This document shows positions 19,051 to 27,052 of a stretch of DNA of 64,000 bases, piece after piece. The position numbers were made by a program, and so were the translations under genes. The stretch covers positions 41,960-105,959 of the forward strand of contig PLWQ01000003.1 of assembly GCA_003165595.1 (NCBI GenBank), in the 5' to 3' direction. The first letter of the stretch is position 1. Every line of letters begins with the position of its first letter. Under the pieces are notes generated by a model. That model saw nothing but the letters and a program-made list of their open reading frames with translations. It was not told the origin of the DNA and ran no database searches. This DNA comes from Fibrobacterota bacterium. GTDB taxonomy: Bacteria; Fibrobacterota; Chitinivibrionia; Chitinivibrionales; FEN-1185.

Positions 19051-20881
19051 CTGGATTGATAAATACCAAAAGCTAATCGCTTCAAGCCATAAGAAGCATA
19101 TCATCGTTGCTGATATTGACCGTCTATTTGAATATGCCGAATTGCAGCAGGCCGTTACTGACAATGATTTCACAATTATCAACGCTGTGACCCCACTTGA
19201 TGTTCGTATTCGTTTTGAATTGGATGTCAGGAATAGCAGCAAGTCGTTTATCATAGTAACAAGTGGCTCTTATCTTCCACCACCTGATATGGGCATAGCA
19301 GTACATTTTCAGTCTATTGGCCTCAAGGATATTTTCCCATTTCTTGATTCAAAAGCAATCCAGGGGCTAAGTTTCAATGCGCTTTGCCTTCTGAGTAATA
19401 TTAAACCATACGAAGAACTAAGCCATGAGAAAACACTAAAGTTTCTTTTGGAAAATCTATACAATGTAGATTTCGACACCCTGACAGGCGTTAAACAGAA
19501 AGAAAGAATCCTGCATGCTCTCATCACTGTATTACTGGAGAAGAATGCAATCAATCCGCCATTATCTTCTTTCTTGAAAAGACTTGCCAAACCATATTTC
19601 CCTACATTATTTGCCGCAGATTTCAACAAAGATATTCTTATACAGTATTTGTATGAACAGTGGTCTGCATACATAAACACTGGTTCTTGCGAAGTTGACT
19701 TTGAAGATACTGTTCTCAATAAGAGCCTCGGTTTTCTGTTCGTTTTTGACTATATCAAAAAGATAAGAGTAACCGCTGAACGATTTCGTACTATTCCTAG
19801 ACCCTTAACTGTCGGCGTATACATAGACGAGAATGAGAGTAATGATGCTGACCTTTCCGCGCTACTCTCTTATCTGGAGCAGCAACAAAACACCGTCGAA
19901 GATTTATATAGCCAATGGTTCGATATCGTTAAAATATTGGCCAAAGCCAAAATCAAAGAACTTGCTACGGCAGACCAAAGCCTAAAGGAAAGATCACAAA
20001 AGGTTACTACCGCGCTTAATCAGCGATTCCAGCGATTTATTGACAACGTATATGCCAGTCTATTTTCTCTCAGTGGTGTTAGGGCGCCGGTTGTCATTAG
20101 CCGTATGCTGGAGTATATCAAAGCCCAACCTGATAAACGCAAGGCGTTATTGGTACTCGACGGTATGAATTATTGGCAATGGCGAATAATTGAAAACAAT
20201 TTGCGCGATGCAGGCCTTGGGATTTTAACAAAAACAAGCATGGCATATATCCCAACAATCACCGCATGGTCGCGACAAGCTTTGTTTAGTGGTTGCAAGC
20301 CTAACCTTGACGAAACCAACGTCAAAGAAGCACGATATTTTGCGGCATATTGGGGCAAGTTCGGTTACGGTAGTCACCAAATTGATTTCCTCAACTACAG
20401 TCATAATAAACCTTTGGCAGTAAATTCGATATCTGAAGACATTTCTATCCTCGGGATCGTCTGCAATGACCTCGACGATATTTTGCATGGTGCTGTTTTA
20501 GGCGATCAACAACTGCTGACTGCGACGCAACAATGGCTTCAAACAAGCAAGATTATTGAATATGTTCTTGGCCTCCGTGATAAAGGGTTCAAAGTATTTA
20601 TTACAACCGACCATGGCAATGTGGAAGCAATTGGAATAAAGAACCTCAAACAGAAAGAAAAGGTAGGCTCGCTCTCAAGAGGCAGCAGATTTATTCAATT
20701 TAGCAACGAAACCATGCTCAATAATTTCAAAGAACAAAACCCGGATATATCAATAGGTATTCGAGACAATTCGGTTTTTCTAAAGCAAGAAGATGCTTTT
20801 GCAGAACAGGATGTCAAAATTGTTACCCATGGCGGTTCACATCTGTGGGAAGTACTGATTCCCTTTGGAGAAATCCAATGA
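19043..20881 (+). CDS. pglZ: BREX-3 alkaline-phosphatase-superfamily protein PglZ
   Basis: 612 aa. Metal-binding motifs of the PglZ branch are visible in the C-terminal half: 'LLVLDGMNYWQW', 'ITTDHGNVEAIG' and the terminal 'THGGSHLWEVLIPF'. PglZ is the hallmark protein of BREX/Pgl systems; related members show nuclease activity, and the protein contacts PglX. The N-terminal ~330 residues are less conserved and would mediate interactions. The start overlaps the brxHII stop by 8 bp and its stop overlaps the brxA start (ATGA), showing tight translational coupling. Confidence 0.9.
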   Translation: MANWIDKYQKLIASSHKKHIIVADIDRLFEYAELQQAVTDNDFTIINAVTPLDVRIRFELDVRNSSKSFIIVTSGSYLPPPDMGIAVHFQSIGLKDIFPFLDSKAIQGLSFNALCLLSNIKPYEELSHEKTLKFLLENLYNVDFDTLTGVKQKERILHALITVLLEKNAINPPLSSFLKRLAKPYFPTLFAADFNKDILIQYLYEQWSAYINTGSCEVDFEDTVLNKSLGFLFVFDYIKKIRVTAERFRTIPRPLTVGVYIDENESNDADLSALLSYLEQQQNTVEDLYSQWFDIVKILAKAKIKELATADQSLKERSQKVTTALNQRFQRFIDNVYASLFSLSGVRAPVVISRMLEYIKAQPDKRKALLVLDGMNYWQWRIIENNLRDAGLGILTKTSMAYIPTITAWSRQALFSGCKPNLDETNVKEARYFAAYWGKFGYGSHQIDFLNYSHNKPLAVNSISEDISILGIVCNDLDDILHGAVLGDQQLLTATQQWLQTSKIIEYVLGLRDKGFKVFITTDHGNVEAIGIKNLKQKEKVGSLSRGSRFIQFSNETMLNNFKEQNPDISIGIRDNSVFLKQEDAFAEQDVKIVTHGGSHLWEVLIPFGEIQ

Positions 20882-21609
20882 CCGCTACCGGCAAATATAT
20901 CGGAATCAATCAGCGAATACCATTTGATGTTCTTGATGCAGCTTTGTACCGCTTATTGCGAGATAAGAATATGGACAAGAATTCTATTTTATCTCATTTG
21001 AAAGAATTTACTAAGGGCGAGAACAGGGCTAACAAAGCAGCGCAATATGCCGTTCAAATATTATCGCGCCAGGAAAACTGCATTAACGAACTAAACAAAA
21101 CAATTACAGCACCAGCCTACTTGAAACTACCCATTACAGACCGGAAAGCAATTGTCTTGGCTCTTGCCGCTTTAACATATCCAATAATTTATGACCTACT
21201 AATCGCATTAGCCACAGGTTTCAAAGTTCAGTCACAAATCAATCGGCAATTTATCAATTTAAAAATGGCTTCGATATATGGCAGCAATAGGACGTTAGAC
21301 ATTGCCTTGGACGCTTTAATGCCTATGATAATTGAACTGAATACAATAGAACGCGTTAAAATCAGCCTTTATGCTTTAACTCAAAAAAGCATTATTAGCT
21401 ATCCCGCAATAATTGAACTTTTGATTTACACAGATATAAAACTATCTGGTTCAAAATCAATTTTGGTTGATGATCTCCAATACCGGCCATGGTATATGTT
21501 TTTTGAAGTGACACTTAACAAAAAGAATTCTTACACTTTATTCAAGTATGATGAAAGCAGGATTGGACAGGGGTATCTAACAATCAACGGCATTGAGAAC
21601 AAATCATAG
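20878..21609 (+). CDS. brxA: BREX protein BrxA (DUF1819-like)
   Basis: 243 aa from ATG 20878, which overlaps the pglZ stop; a start at 20845 would lie inside pglZ. It is helical throughout, with segments 'LPITDRKAIVLALAALTYPIIYDLL' and 'QINRQFINLKMASIYGSNRTLDIALDALM' matching the small DUF1819/BrxA family, which has a NusB-like helical fold and binds DNA. In type 3 BREX, brxA is normally the last gene, as here. The downstream 180 bp to the attC-like site are purine-rich and non-coding. Confidence 0.82.
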   Translation: MTATGKYIGINQRIPFDVLDAALYRLLRDKNMDKNSILSHLKEFTKGENRANKAAQYAVQILSRQENCINELNKTITAPAYLKLPITDRKAIVLALAALTYPIIYDLLIALATGFKVQSQINRQFINLKMASIYGSNRTLDIALDALMPMIIELNTIERVKISLYALTQKSIISYPAIIELLIYTDIKLSGSKSILVDDLQYRPWYMFFEVTLNKKNSYTLFKYDESRIGQGYLTINGIENKS

Positions 21610-21787
21610 AATTGCAAGCAATAAGAAAGGAATGAAGAAAGCCCCCCCCCAAGAAAAAGGCAAGAGACAAAAGGCAATTAAAGACATGCGCCGCCGGACA
21701 GAAGAGAACGGGCTGAAAGACAAAGAAGAAAAGACGAAGAGCCGCCGCAGAAAGACATTACACTATGGTAGCGTTCCGGTTTACATC

Positions 21788-21979
21788 TTACAACAAACGC
21801 ATGGCGGTTGCGGGCTCAAAGCAGCCCTCCACCCAAATGCCCGCTTGGACTAGGGGTAGCGCTTACGTGTCCGTTCCGTAAAGCTCCGTGTCCACTCCCT
21901 TCGGTCGGGCACTCCGCTTTACTGCACGGCACTTCAGCGATATTATAGGCGGGCACTTCGCCATGTGTCAACGTTGTGC
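21788..21979 (+). repeat. attC-like palindromic site after BREX
   Basis: 192 bp. Left end TTACAAC-AAACGCATGGCG, right end CGCCATGTGTCAACGTTGTGC, so ACAAC pairs with GTTGT and CATGGCG with CGCCATG around a long variable centre. It is preceded by GCCGCCGCAGAAAGACATTA...ATGGTAGCG and followed by AAATAAACCAGG, blocks shared with the other sites. The layout matches an integron attC (R''-L''-spacer-L'-R'), with the boundary inside GTTGTGC. It closes the 14.3-kb interval holding BREX. Confidence 0.62.
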
Positions 21980-22209
21980 AAAATAAACCAGGTAAGAATG
22001 AATTATAGGCGCGCGCGAAGAATAAAGACATAAAAATTATTTCGGACGGCGGCGCAGGACAAAGCCAAAGAAATTCAGGGGGGTGCCAGAATGAAGAAAG
22101 AATTTAAAGCCCTTAAACCCAAAGGCTATTTTAATAAAAGCCGTGCCCCAAAATAAGCCCGGTCCTCCTAACCGGGCGAAGAAAACAAGAAATTCCTTAA
22201 GGAGATTTT
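21980..22209 (+). promoter_or_regulatory. Conserved cassette leader and hairpin upstream of mrr
   Basis: Repeats the leader blocks seen before brxF: AAATAAACC, GGCGGCGCAGG, GGGGGGTGC, AAGAAAGAATT and AAAGGCTATTTTAA (22121-22134). A hairpin GCCCGGT-CCTCCTA-ACCGGGC lies at 22157-22177, followed by the ribosome site TTAAGGAGATTTT just before the Mrr-type start codon. The hairpin may influence translation or act as a transcript end. Confidence 0.45.
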
Positions 22210-22850
22210 ATGCCTGAAATGTGGATGGTAAGAGCTGGTGGTGGGGCGTTTTTAATCGAAGAATTTCTGAAAAATGGTTATGTTGCAATAGGCTGGATAG
22301 AAATGGACAACCTAACAAGAATTAAGGATAAAAGTGACATTGAAAAATTATACGATAAAAGTTACCCCGACGGTAAACCTGGCCATAAGCGCTCAAATCA
22401 CGGGCATTTGAATTTATAAAGGATAAGATTCAGAAGCTTGATTGGGACGAAGTTCAGGAACTCCTTGCTGGTATTTTGCAGGGAATGGGTTACAAAGCGC
22501 GCGTTTCGCCCCCAGGGCCGGACAGGGGCGCCGATGTTATTGCATCGCCCGATGGCTTAGGTTTGGAACAACCCCGTATACGCGCAGAAGTAAAGCACAG
22601 GTCGGGAACTATTGGCGCATCCGAGTTGAGAAGCTTCATTGGCGGCCTGCGGGCAAGCGACCGCGGACTCTATGTCTCAACGGGCGGATTTACTCGCGAA
22701 GCACGATATGAAGCGGAACGCTCCACTGTTCCTGTAACCTTAATTGACATTGATGAACTTGCGGTCTTGCTCATTGATAATTATGACCGTCTGGATTCGA
22801 ATTCCCGTTCAATGATTCCATTGGTCAAAATTTATTGGCCTTCGGAGTAA
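22210..22850 (+). pseudogene. Mrr-family restriction endonuclease, deleted and frameshifted
   Basis: The first frame (22210-22419) gives the normal N-terminus of the family (MPEMWMVRAGGGAFLIEEF...). It then shifts, and a different frame continues from ~22401 as 'FIKDKIQKLDWDEVQELLAGILQGMGYKARV', followed by the catalytic domain with 'GPDRGADVIASP' and 'AEVKHR' (D and ExK of the PD-(D/E)xK fold) and the conserved end 'PLVKIYWPSE'. Intact relatives are about 300 aa; here ~100 residues between the two parts are missing. The nuclease domain could only be made from an internal start (TTG 22476). It probably was a restriction enzyme of modified or foreign DNA. Confidence 0.82.
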
Positions 22851-22968
22851 CACAATTTTAATAGCGCAAACAATCTTTTCCTATATATTTCAACCACGAA
22901 TGACAGGAGCCCTTGATGATAGCTCAGGCACATAGGCAAATGGGAACTTTTATTTGGAAGAGGAACAA

Positions 22969-24084
22969 ATGAGCCTGACCAAAATTCCTTCCAAAGATTC
23001 CTTTGGCACCCTTGTTAAAAATATTCGAAGTATTATCCTCACTGCCCGCCAAACAGCAGTACGACAAATTGATTTTCTGCAGGTTGTTACTAGTTTTGAA
23101 ATCGGCAGGCAGATTGTAGAATATGAACAGCAGGGTGCAGACCGAGCGAAGTATGGCGCAAAGGTGCTTTTCAACCTTTCGGTAAAATTGTCAGGTGAAT
23201 TCGGAAACGGTTTCTCTTCCACGAACTTAAAACTGATGCGGCAATTTTTTCTCCAGTATAGAACCCGCATTGGTCAGACGCTGTCTGACCAATTACTTCC
23301 CGGAACAAAAGGCCAGACACTGCCTGACCAATCCCGAAAAACCCAACCGGCACGAGCACGGATTAACCTTAGCTGGTCCCATTATGTCTTCCTGTTGGGC
23401 ATAAAGGATTCCGAGGAAAGGAATTTCTACGAGATAGAAGCAACTCAAGAGAATTGGTCATTGCGAGAATTGAAGCGCCAGTTTAATTCCGGGCTATATG
23501 AGCGTCTGGCTTTGAGCCGCAATAAAACCGGCATACGGAAACTTGCGCTGGAAGGCCAAAAAGTCGAAAAACCCGAAGATCTGATTAAAAACCCCTACAT
23601 CCTCGAATTCCTGGGACTCGACGAAAAATCGGAATATTCGGAATCCGATCTTGAAAGCGCAATTATTGATAAAATAGAGCATTTTCTTCTTGAACTCGGC
23701 AAAGGATTTTTGTTTGAAGCACGACAAAAGCGATTCACCTTTGACGACGATCATTTCTTCGTTGACCTTGTTTTCTATAACCGCCAGCTCCGCTGTTATG
23801 TGCTCATTGACCTAAAAATCGGCAAGCTCACACATCAAGACCTTGGGCAAATGCAAATGTACGTGAATTACTTTGACCGATTTGTAAAGCGACAAGATGA
23901 AAACCCTACCGTCGGTATTATTCTCTGCCGAAAGAAGCATGACGCATTGGTTGAAATAACTCTGCCTAAAAAAGCAAATATCCATGCGGCTGAATACCAG
24001 CTTTACCTTCCGACTAAAGAGGTGCTCAAGAGAAAACTGCTTGATTGGACGAAGGATGAAGATGTTGGGGTGCGCAGGCAGTAG
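22969..24084 (+). CDS. DUF1016 (YhcG-like) PD-(D/E)xK nuclease
   Basis: 371 aa from ATG 22969, preceded by AGAGGA. The N-terminal DUF1016_N part contains 'FEIGRQIVEYEQQG', 'GNGFSSTNLKLMRQFF' and a repeated 'GQTLSDQ/GQTLPDQ' linker. The C-terminal nuclease domain has 'FVDLVFYNRQLRCYVLIDLK', where the usual ELK is DLK, followed by 'LGQMQMYVNYFDRF' and 'PTVGIILCRKKHDALVE'. The family is often found with restriction-modification and toxin genes. It lies in the same cassette as the broken Mrr gene. A shortened relative occurs at 54509. Confidence 0.85.
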   Translation: MSLTKIPSKDSFGTLVKNIRSIILTARQTAVRQIDFLQVVTSFEIGRQIVEYEQQGADRAKYGAKVLFNLSVKLSGEFGNGFSSTNLKLMRQFFLQYRTRIGQTLSDQLLPGTKGQTLPDQSRKTQPARARINLSWSHYVFLLGIKDSEERNFYEIEATQENWSLRELKRQFNSGLYERLALSRNKTGIRKLALEGQKVEKPEDLIKNPYILEFLGLDEKSEYSESDLESAIIDKIEHFLLELGKGFLFEARQKRFTFDDDHFFVDLVFYNRQLRCYVLIDLKIGKLTHQDLGQMQMYVNYFDRFVKRQDENPTVGIILCRKKHDALVEITLPKKANIHAAEYQLYLPTKEVLKRKLLDWTKDEDVGVRRQ

Positions 24085-24239
24085 AAGGCGTGGCAAGACG
24101 ATAGAAGAAAGATGCTCCCCCTTACAAATCAATCACAAACATGCGCCGCCAGAAAAAGAAACCGGGCTGAAGGGCAAATAAGAAAAGTCGAAGAGCCGCC
24201 GCAGAAAGAAATTACACTATGGTAGGTTTAAATTTACAG

Positions 24240-24386
24240 CCTGCAACAAACAAAGCAAGCATCGGGCGGAAAGCCGCCCTCGGCCTCCGGCACATAGCCG
24301 GTTTGATGCCTCCCTCACCGTCTTCGCTTCGCTCGCGGTGTGACGTCGGCAATCCTGCTACGTCTTGCGTTTGGCAACGTTGCAGC
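24240..24386 (+). repeat. attC-like palindromic site after the DUF1016 gene
   Basis: 147 bp. CCTGCAAC at the left end is perfectly complementary over 7 nt to GTTGCAG at the right end. Inside, AAACAAAGCAAG faces CTTGCGTTTGG. The upstream flank GCCGCCGCAGAAAGAAATTA-CACTATGGTAGG is almost the same as at 21740-21775. The downstream side reads CAATGAATTT, a weaker version of the AATAAA boundary. It ends accessory array 1; GC-rich host-like DNA follows. Confidence 0.6.
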
Positions 24387-24520
24387 AATGAATTTCAGAT
24401 CAATTTTTCACCGTATTGTACTGCAAGACGGTTTCCTCTGTTGCTCATTGATCACTCGGTTGCAGTGCGGTCTCCACACATGGGACGTTGAAACCCAATA
24501 AGCCCGCATGATGAAATTAT

Positions 24521-24755
24521 GAGCACCTCTATAAATTGAAAAACCCCGGAGCAAGCTCCGAGGAATGCGCTCGCTGTGGGATTCAGTTATCGCTGCTTTG
24601 CGTGTCATTCCCGCGAAAGCGGGACCGCGACTTCCACTGCCTTTATTGCTGATGGAGCAGCGGCTCCTGCCAATCCATTTTCCCTATAGAGAACAAATGG
24701 ATCTCCGATCAGGTCGGGGATGACAAGACTCTTTATCGAACAAATAGAGGTGCTC
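24521..24755. mobile_element. Nested MITE-like inverted-repeat element
   Basis: GAGCACCTCTAT at 24521 and ATAGAGGTGCTC at 24744 are perfect 12-bp inverted ends. Inside, a second element runs from 24603 (TGTCATTCCCGCGAAAGCGGG) to 24725 (CCGATCAGGTCGGGGATGACA), also with inverted ends, and a small palindrome CGGAGCAAGCTCCG lies at 24546. There is no coding frame, so these are non-autonomous. The rest of 24387-24799 shows no gene. Confidence 0.55.
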
Positions 24756-24799
24756 TTTCGATCTTCAGCTTGCTATTACGCACCCAACGCGATTTGCAA

Positions 24800-24906
24800 T
24801 CAATCCCGTACCATAATGTCCTGCATCTTGACATCCGGATGGTGATAGCGGGTGCGCCCCGCTGTTTTTTTCCCATACTGGATGGCTGCCTGGGGACACC
24901 ATCAAT
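24800..24906 (-). pseudogene. 3' fragment of an EFR1-type ferredoxin gene
   Basis: The minus strand reads WCPQAAIQYGKKTAGRTRYH, then HPDVKMQDIMVRD and a stop. This closely matches the last ~33 residues of the EFR1 protein at 52597-53379 (WCPVEAIQYGKKTIGRKRYR). Only the end of the second Fe-S motif survives. It abuts the 3' end of the AAA/DUF4143 gene, so a rearrangement joined the two. Confidence 0.75.
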
Positions 24907-26140
24907 ACATAAACCCGAACAGCCACAGCGGGATCTTGTTTCCCGCTCCCGTCTCAATATCGTCGGACGCGACAAATGAATTCCCGATGTTTCTGATCTG
25001 CGAAAAACCCTTGTCCTTGCCGCCGACCTCGAATACGAAAATGCGGTCCACCAGGAAATCACCGTGCTCGGGCACCGATACGCTGTGGCCCGCATTTATC
25101 ATGGCGTCGGCCAGAAACGTCTCACGGATTGTTCCCCGGGACACAACACCCGATTGCTGCAGCGCGTACATGTAATTCGGATTATCCAAGTAGATCTTCT
25201 CGGGTTTTTCGAGCTGCCTGTATTGGCTCTTGCCCTTTGCGATGCAATGAATGAGGCCGCCGTCTTCAAAGTACTTCAGATAGGTCTTGAGAGTCCTTTC
25301 GTCGCCGACATCAAGCATTCTCTTCACCTTTTGCAAATCCGGCGTGAACGGCGCGGATTGCGCGATGACGGTCATCAATTTCTTCATTTTCCTCACACTG
25401 TTGCCGGTGAGCGACGGATAAATGGCCATAAGGTCGTTTTCGAGGGTCGTGTGGATTGTTTGCTCGAGAATGAGTGAGGTCCCGGTTTTGTCCTTCATGT
25501 CGGCGAACACAGGATAATACCCGTAGGTTAGATATTTCTTGAAGAGCGCAAGGATCTTTTCGCCTTTCGCTTCGATGAGATTGATCGTTGCGAGGCCGGC
25601 TTCGGTGTGGTGTTTGAGCACGTGGGCGAGTTCGTACACCGGAAGCCGAATACCCAAGCTCAGCTCGATGAATTCCCGGAACGACAGCACGTTCATCGGG
25701 AAGACCATTGCCCTTCTGCTCAGGTCATAAGCGCCCTTCCTGATTTCCAGGGCCGAGCTTCCCGATGCAAGCACCGTGAGCTTCGGGAAGGTGTCCGTTA
25801 TGCTCTTGAGTTCCCGCGACCACTGAGGGTATTTATGAATTTCATCCAAGGCCAGGAGGAGCCCGCCATGCCCGGTGAATTCCTCGGCAATATCATACAA
25901 GGTGGTTTCTCCCACCAGCAGGTGATCGCAGGGCACGTACAGTGTTTTCTCGCTTGTAATCGCGTCTTTGTCGAAGGTGAGGAGAAACTGGATCATGGCC
26001 GTGGTTTTTCCGACGCCCCGCTGGCCGGTGATGACGGCAAGACGGTTGTCGAGCACTTTCTTCTGCAGGAAATACCGCTTGTATGGTCTGGCGTGCGACT
26101 GTATGTAGCGACGGCTCAGTCCGAATATGGTTTCCAGCAT
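24902..26140 (-). CDS. AAA_14/DUF4143 ATP-binding protein
   Basis: 412 aa. Walker A is 'GQRGVGKTT' near residue 40, Walker B 'GGLLLALDEIHKY' near 95, and sensor 1 'LTVLASGSSALEI' near 125. The C-terminal half is the DUF4143 domain, with 'MYALQQSGVVSRGTIRETFLADAMINAGHSV' followed by a PD-(D/E)xK-like 'DRIFVFEVGGKDKG'. Such ATPases are common, often multi-copy and of unknown role; some are linked to mobile DNA or toxin-like functions. The 3' end may be abnormal because a foreign EFR1 fragment follows at once. A piece of a second copy lies at 31098-31212. Confidence 0.85.
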   Translation of the reverse strand: MLETIFGLSRRYIQSHARPYKRYFLQKKVLDNRLAVITGQRGVGKTTAMIQFLLTFDKDAITSEKTLYVPCDHLLVGETTLYDIAEEFTGHGGLLLALDEIHKYPQWSRELKSITDTFPKLTVLASGSSALEIRKGAYDLSRRAMVFPMNVLSFREFIELSLGIRLPVYELAHVLKHHTEAGLATINLIEAKGEKILALFKKYLTYGYYPVFADMKDKTGTSLILEQTIHTTLENDLMAIYPSLTGNSVRKMKKLMTVIAQSAPFTPDLQKVKRMLDVGDERTLKTYLKYFEDGGLIHCIAKGKSQYRQLEKPEKIYLDNPNYMYALQQSGVVSRGTIRETFLADAMINAGHSVSVPEHGDFLVDRIFVFEVGGKDKGFSQIRNIGNSFVASDDIETGAGNKIPLWLFGFMY

Positions 26141-26160
26141 GCTCGCCCTTTCGTTGAATA

Positions 26161-26208
26161 GGATTGCATTACTAATATAGCATTCATTTGTTAGGAATGC
26201 AATACTAA
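26161..26208. promoter_or_regulatory. Direct-repeat promoter element of the AAA/DUF4143 gene
   Basis: Two 15-mers, GGATTGCATTACTAA (26161) and GGAATGCAATACTAA (26194), start 33 bp apart, about three helical turns, directly upstream of the ATPase start codon. The AT-rich middle (TATAGCATTC) could hold the -10 region. Binding of the gene's own product or of another regulator is inference. Confidence 0.45.
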
Positions 26209-26305
26209 CGATTGTACCTATTGCCCGGTATGGTAATGGTGCTTCGCACCGCGTTCAACTGCTACGGCGACCCGTCGACCCGGGTTTCGATTGGGCAGCG
26301 GAGTC

Positions 26306-27037
26306 TCAATTGAGCGTAAAATTAACCCGGTAGTCGTACTTGATTTTGACTGGTTTGCCGCTTATTCGCGGAGGGGGGAAACGCCACCGCCTTATCACCT
26401 TGGCCGTTTCATCACCAAATGCCGGATGACCCCATACCTTTACAATGGCAAACGATTCGATGGTGCCGGCGGGCGTCACCACGAGTTCGACGTCGACGTA
26501 GCCCTGGATATTGGCCGATAGCGCAATGGCGGGGTACGCGGGTTTCGGGTTGAATATGGGCGCAAAGCTCGTATTGTCGAGGACGGATACCGATGCGACG
26601 GCAACTGGTTGCCCGATGTCTCCCGCGTTGCCGGCGCTGCCCGCAGCCGGACCGCCGTTGCCTGCGGAGGCGGCAGGAGGGGCGGATGAAGGTTCTGCGG
26701 CCGGGACAGGGTTCTTCTCCGCAACGTCGGGCGCCGCCTCCTGCACCGCGGATTGGCTCTCGGGCGCGGGCGCCGACGCTTCCGGCGCCGCCTGCCGTGC
26801 CGTCGCGCGTTGTACCTGTTCCCGTGGGGCCGGGGTTTCGGGAGCAGGGGGCAAAAAATTTACAAGCGTGAACGTGGGCGGCCGCCGGAATTCCTCCGAC
26901 CGGTAGAACACGTGGGAAAGAAGAAGCGCAAGCGCGATTGCGCCGGCGTGGAGGGCAAAGGAGACGACAATGCCCCGCGACCGAGCCTGATCGTGCTCTT
27001 CCACGGCAACCGGCGGCGCGCCGTACTGCGGGGCCAT
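26306..27037 (-). CDS. TonB-family energy transducer
   Basis: 243 aa. A cytoplasmic start is followed by a membrane helix at about residues 25-45 (IVVSFALHAGAIALALLLSHV), a long Ala/Pro-rich periplasmic linker (~60-150), and a C-terminal TonB domain 'YPAIALSANIQGYVDVELVV...RRWRFPPPRISGKPVKIKYDYRVNFTLN'. It would pass proton-motive force energy to the outer-membrane receptor encoded 15 bp upstream in the same operon. ExbB/ExbD partners are not in the window. Confidence 0.9.
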   Translation of the reverse strand: MAPQYGAPPVAVEEHDQARSRGIVVSFALHAGAIALALLLSHVFYRSEEFRRPPTFTLVNFLPPAPETPAPREQVQRATARQAAPEASAPAPESQSAVQEAAPDVAEKNPVPAAEPSSAPPAASAGNGGPAAGSAGNAGDIGQPVAVASVSVLDNTSFAPIFNPKPAYPAIALSANIQGYVDVELVVTPAGTIESFAIVKVWGHPAFGDETAKVIRRWRFPPPRISGKPVKIKYDYRVNFTLN

Positions 27038-27052
27038 GGAGAAATGCTCCTT

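Noticed and set aside
7819-21609. DISARM or Pgl type 2 system
   Set aside because: The helicase and DUF1156-type methylase could suggest DISARM, but BrxC, PglZ and BrxA in this order define BREX type 3.
21593-21853. 86-aa lysine-rich frame after brxA
   Set aside because: It runs through the purine-rich flank and the attC-like site; low complexity and no homologous look.
24408-24520. Further attC-like site (GGGACGTTGAAACCC)
   Set aside because: A GTTGAAAC core is present, but no matching left arm or inner pairing could be found.
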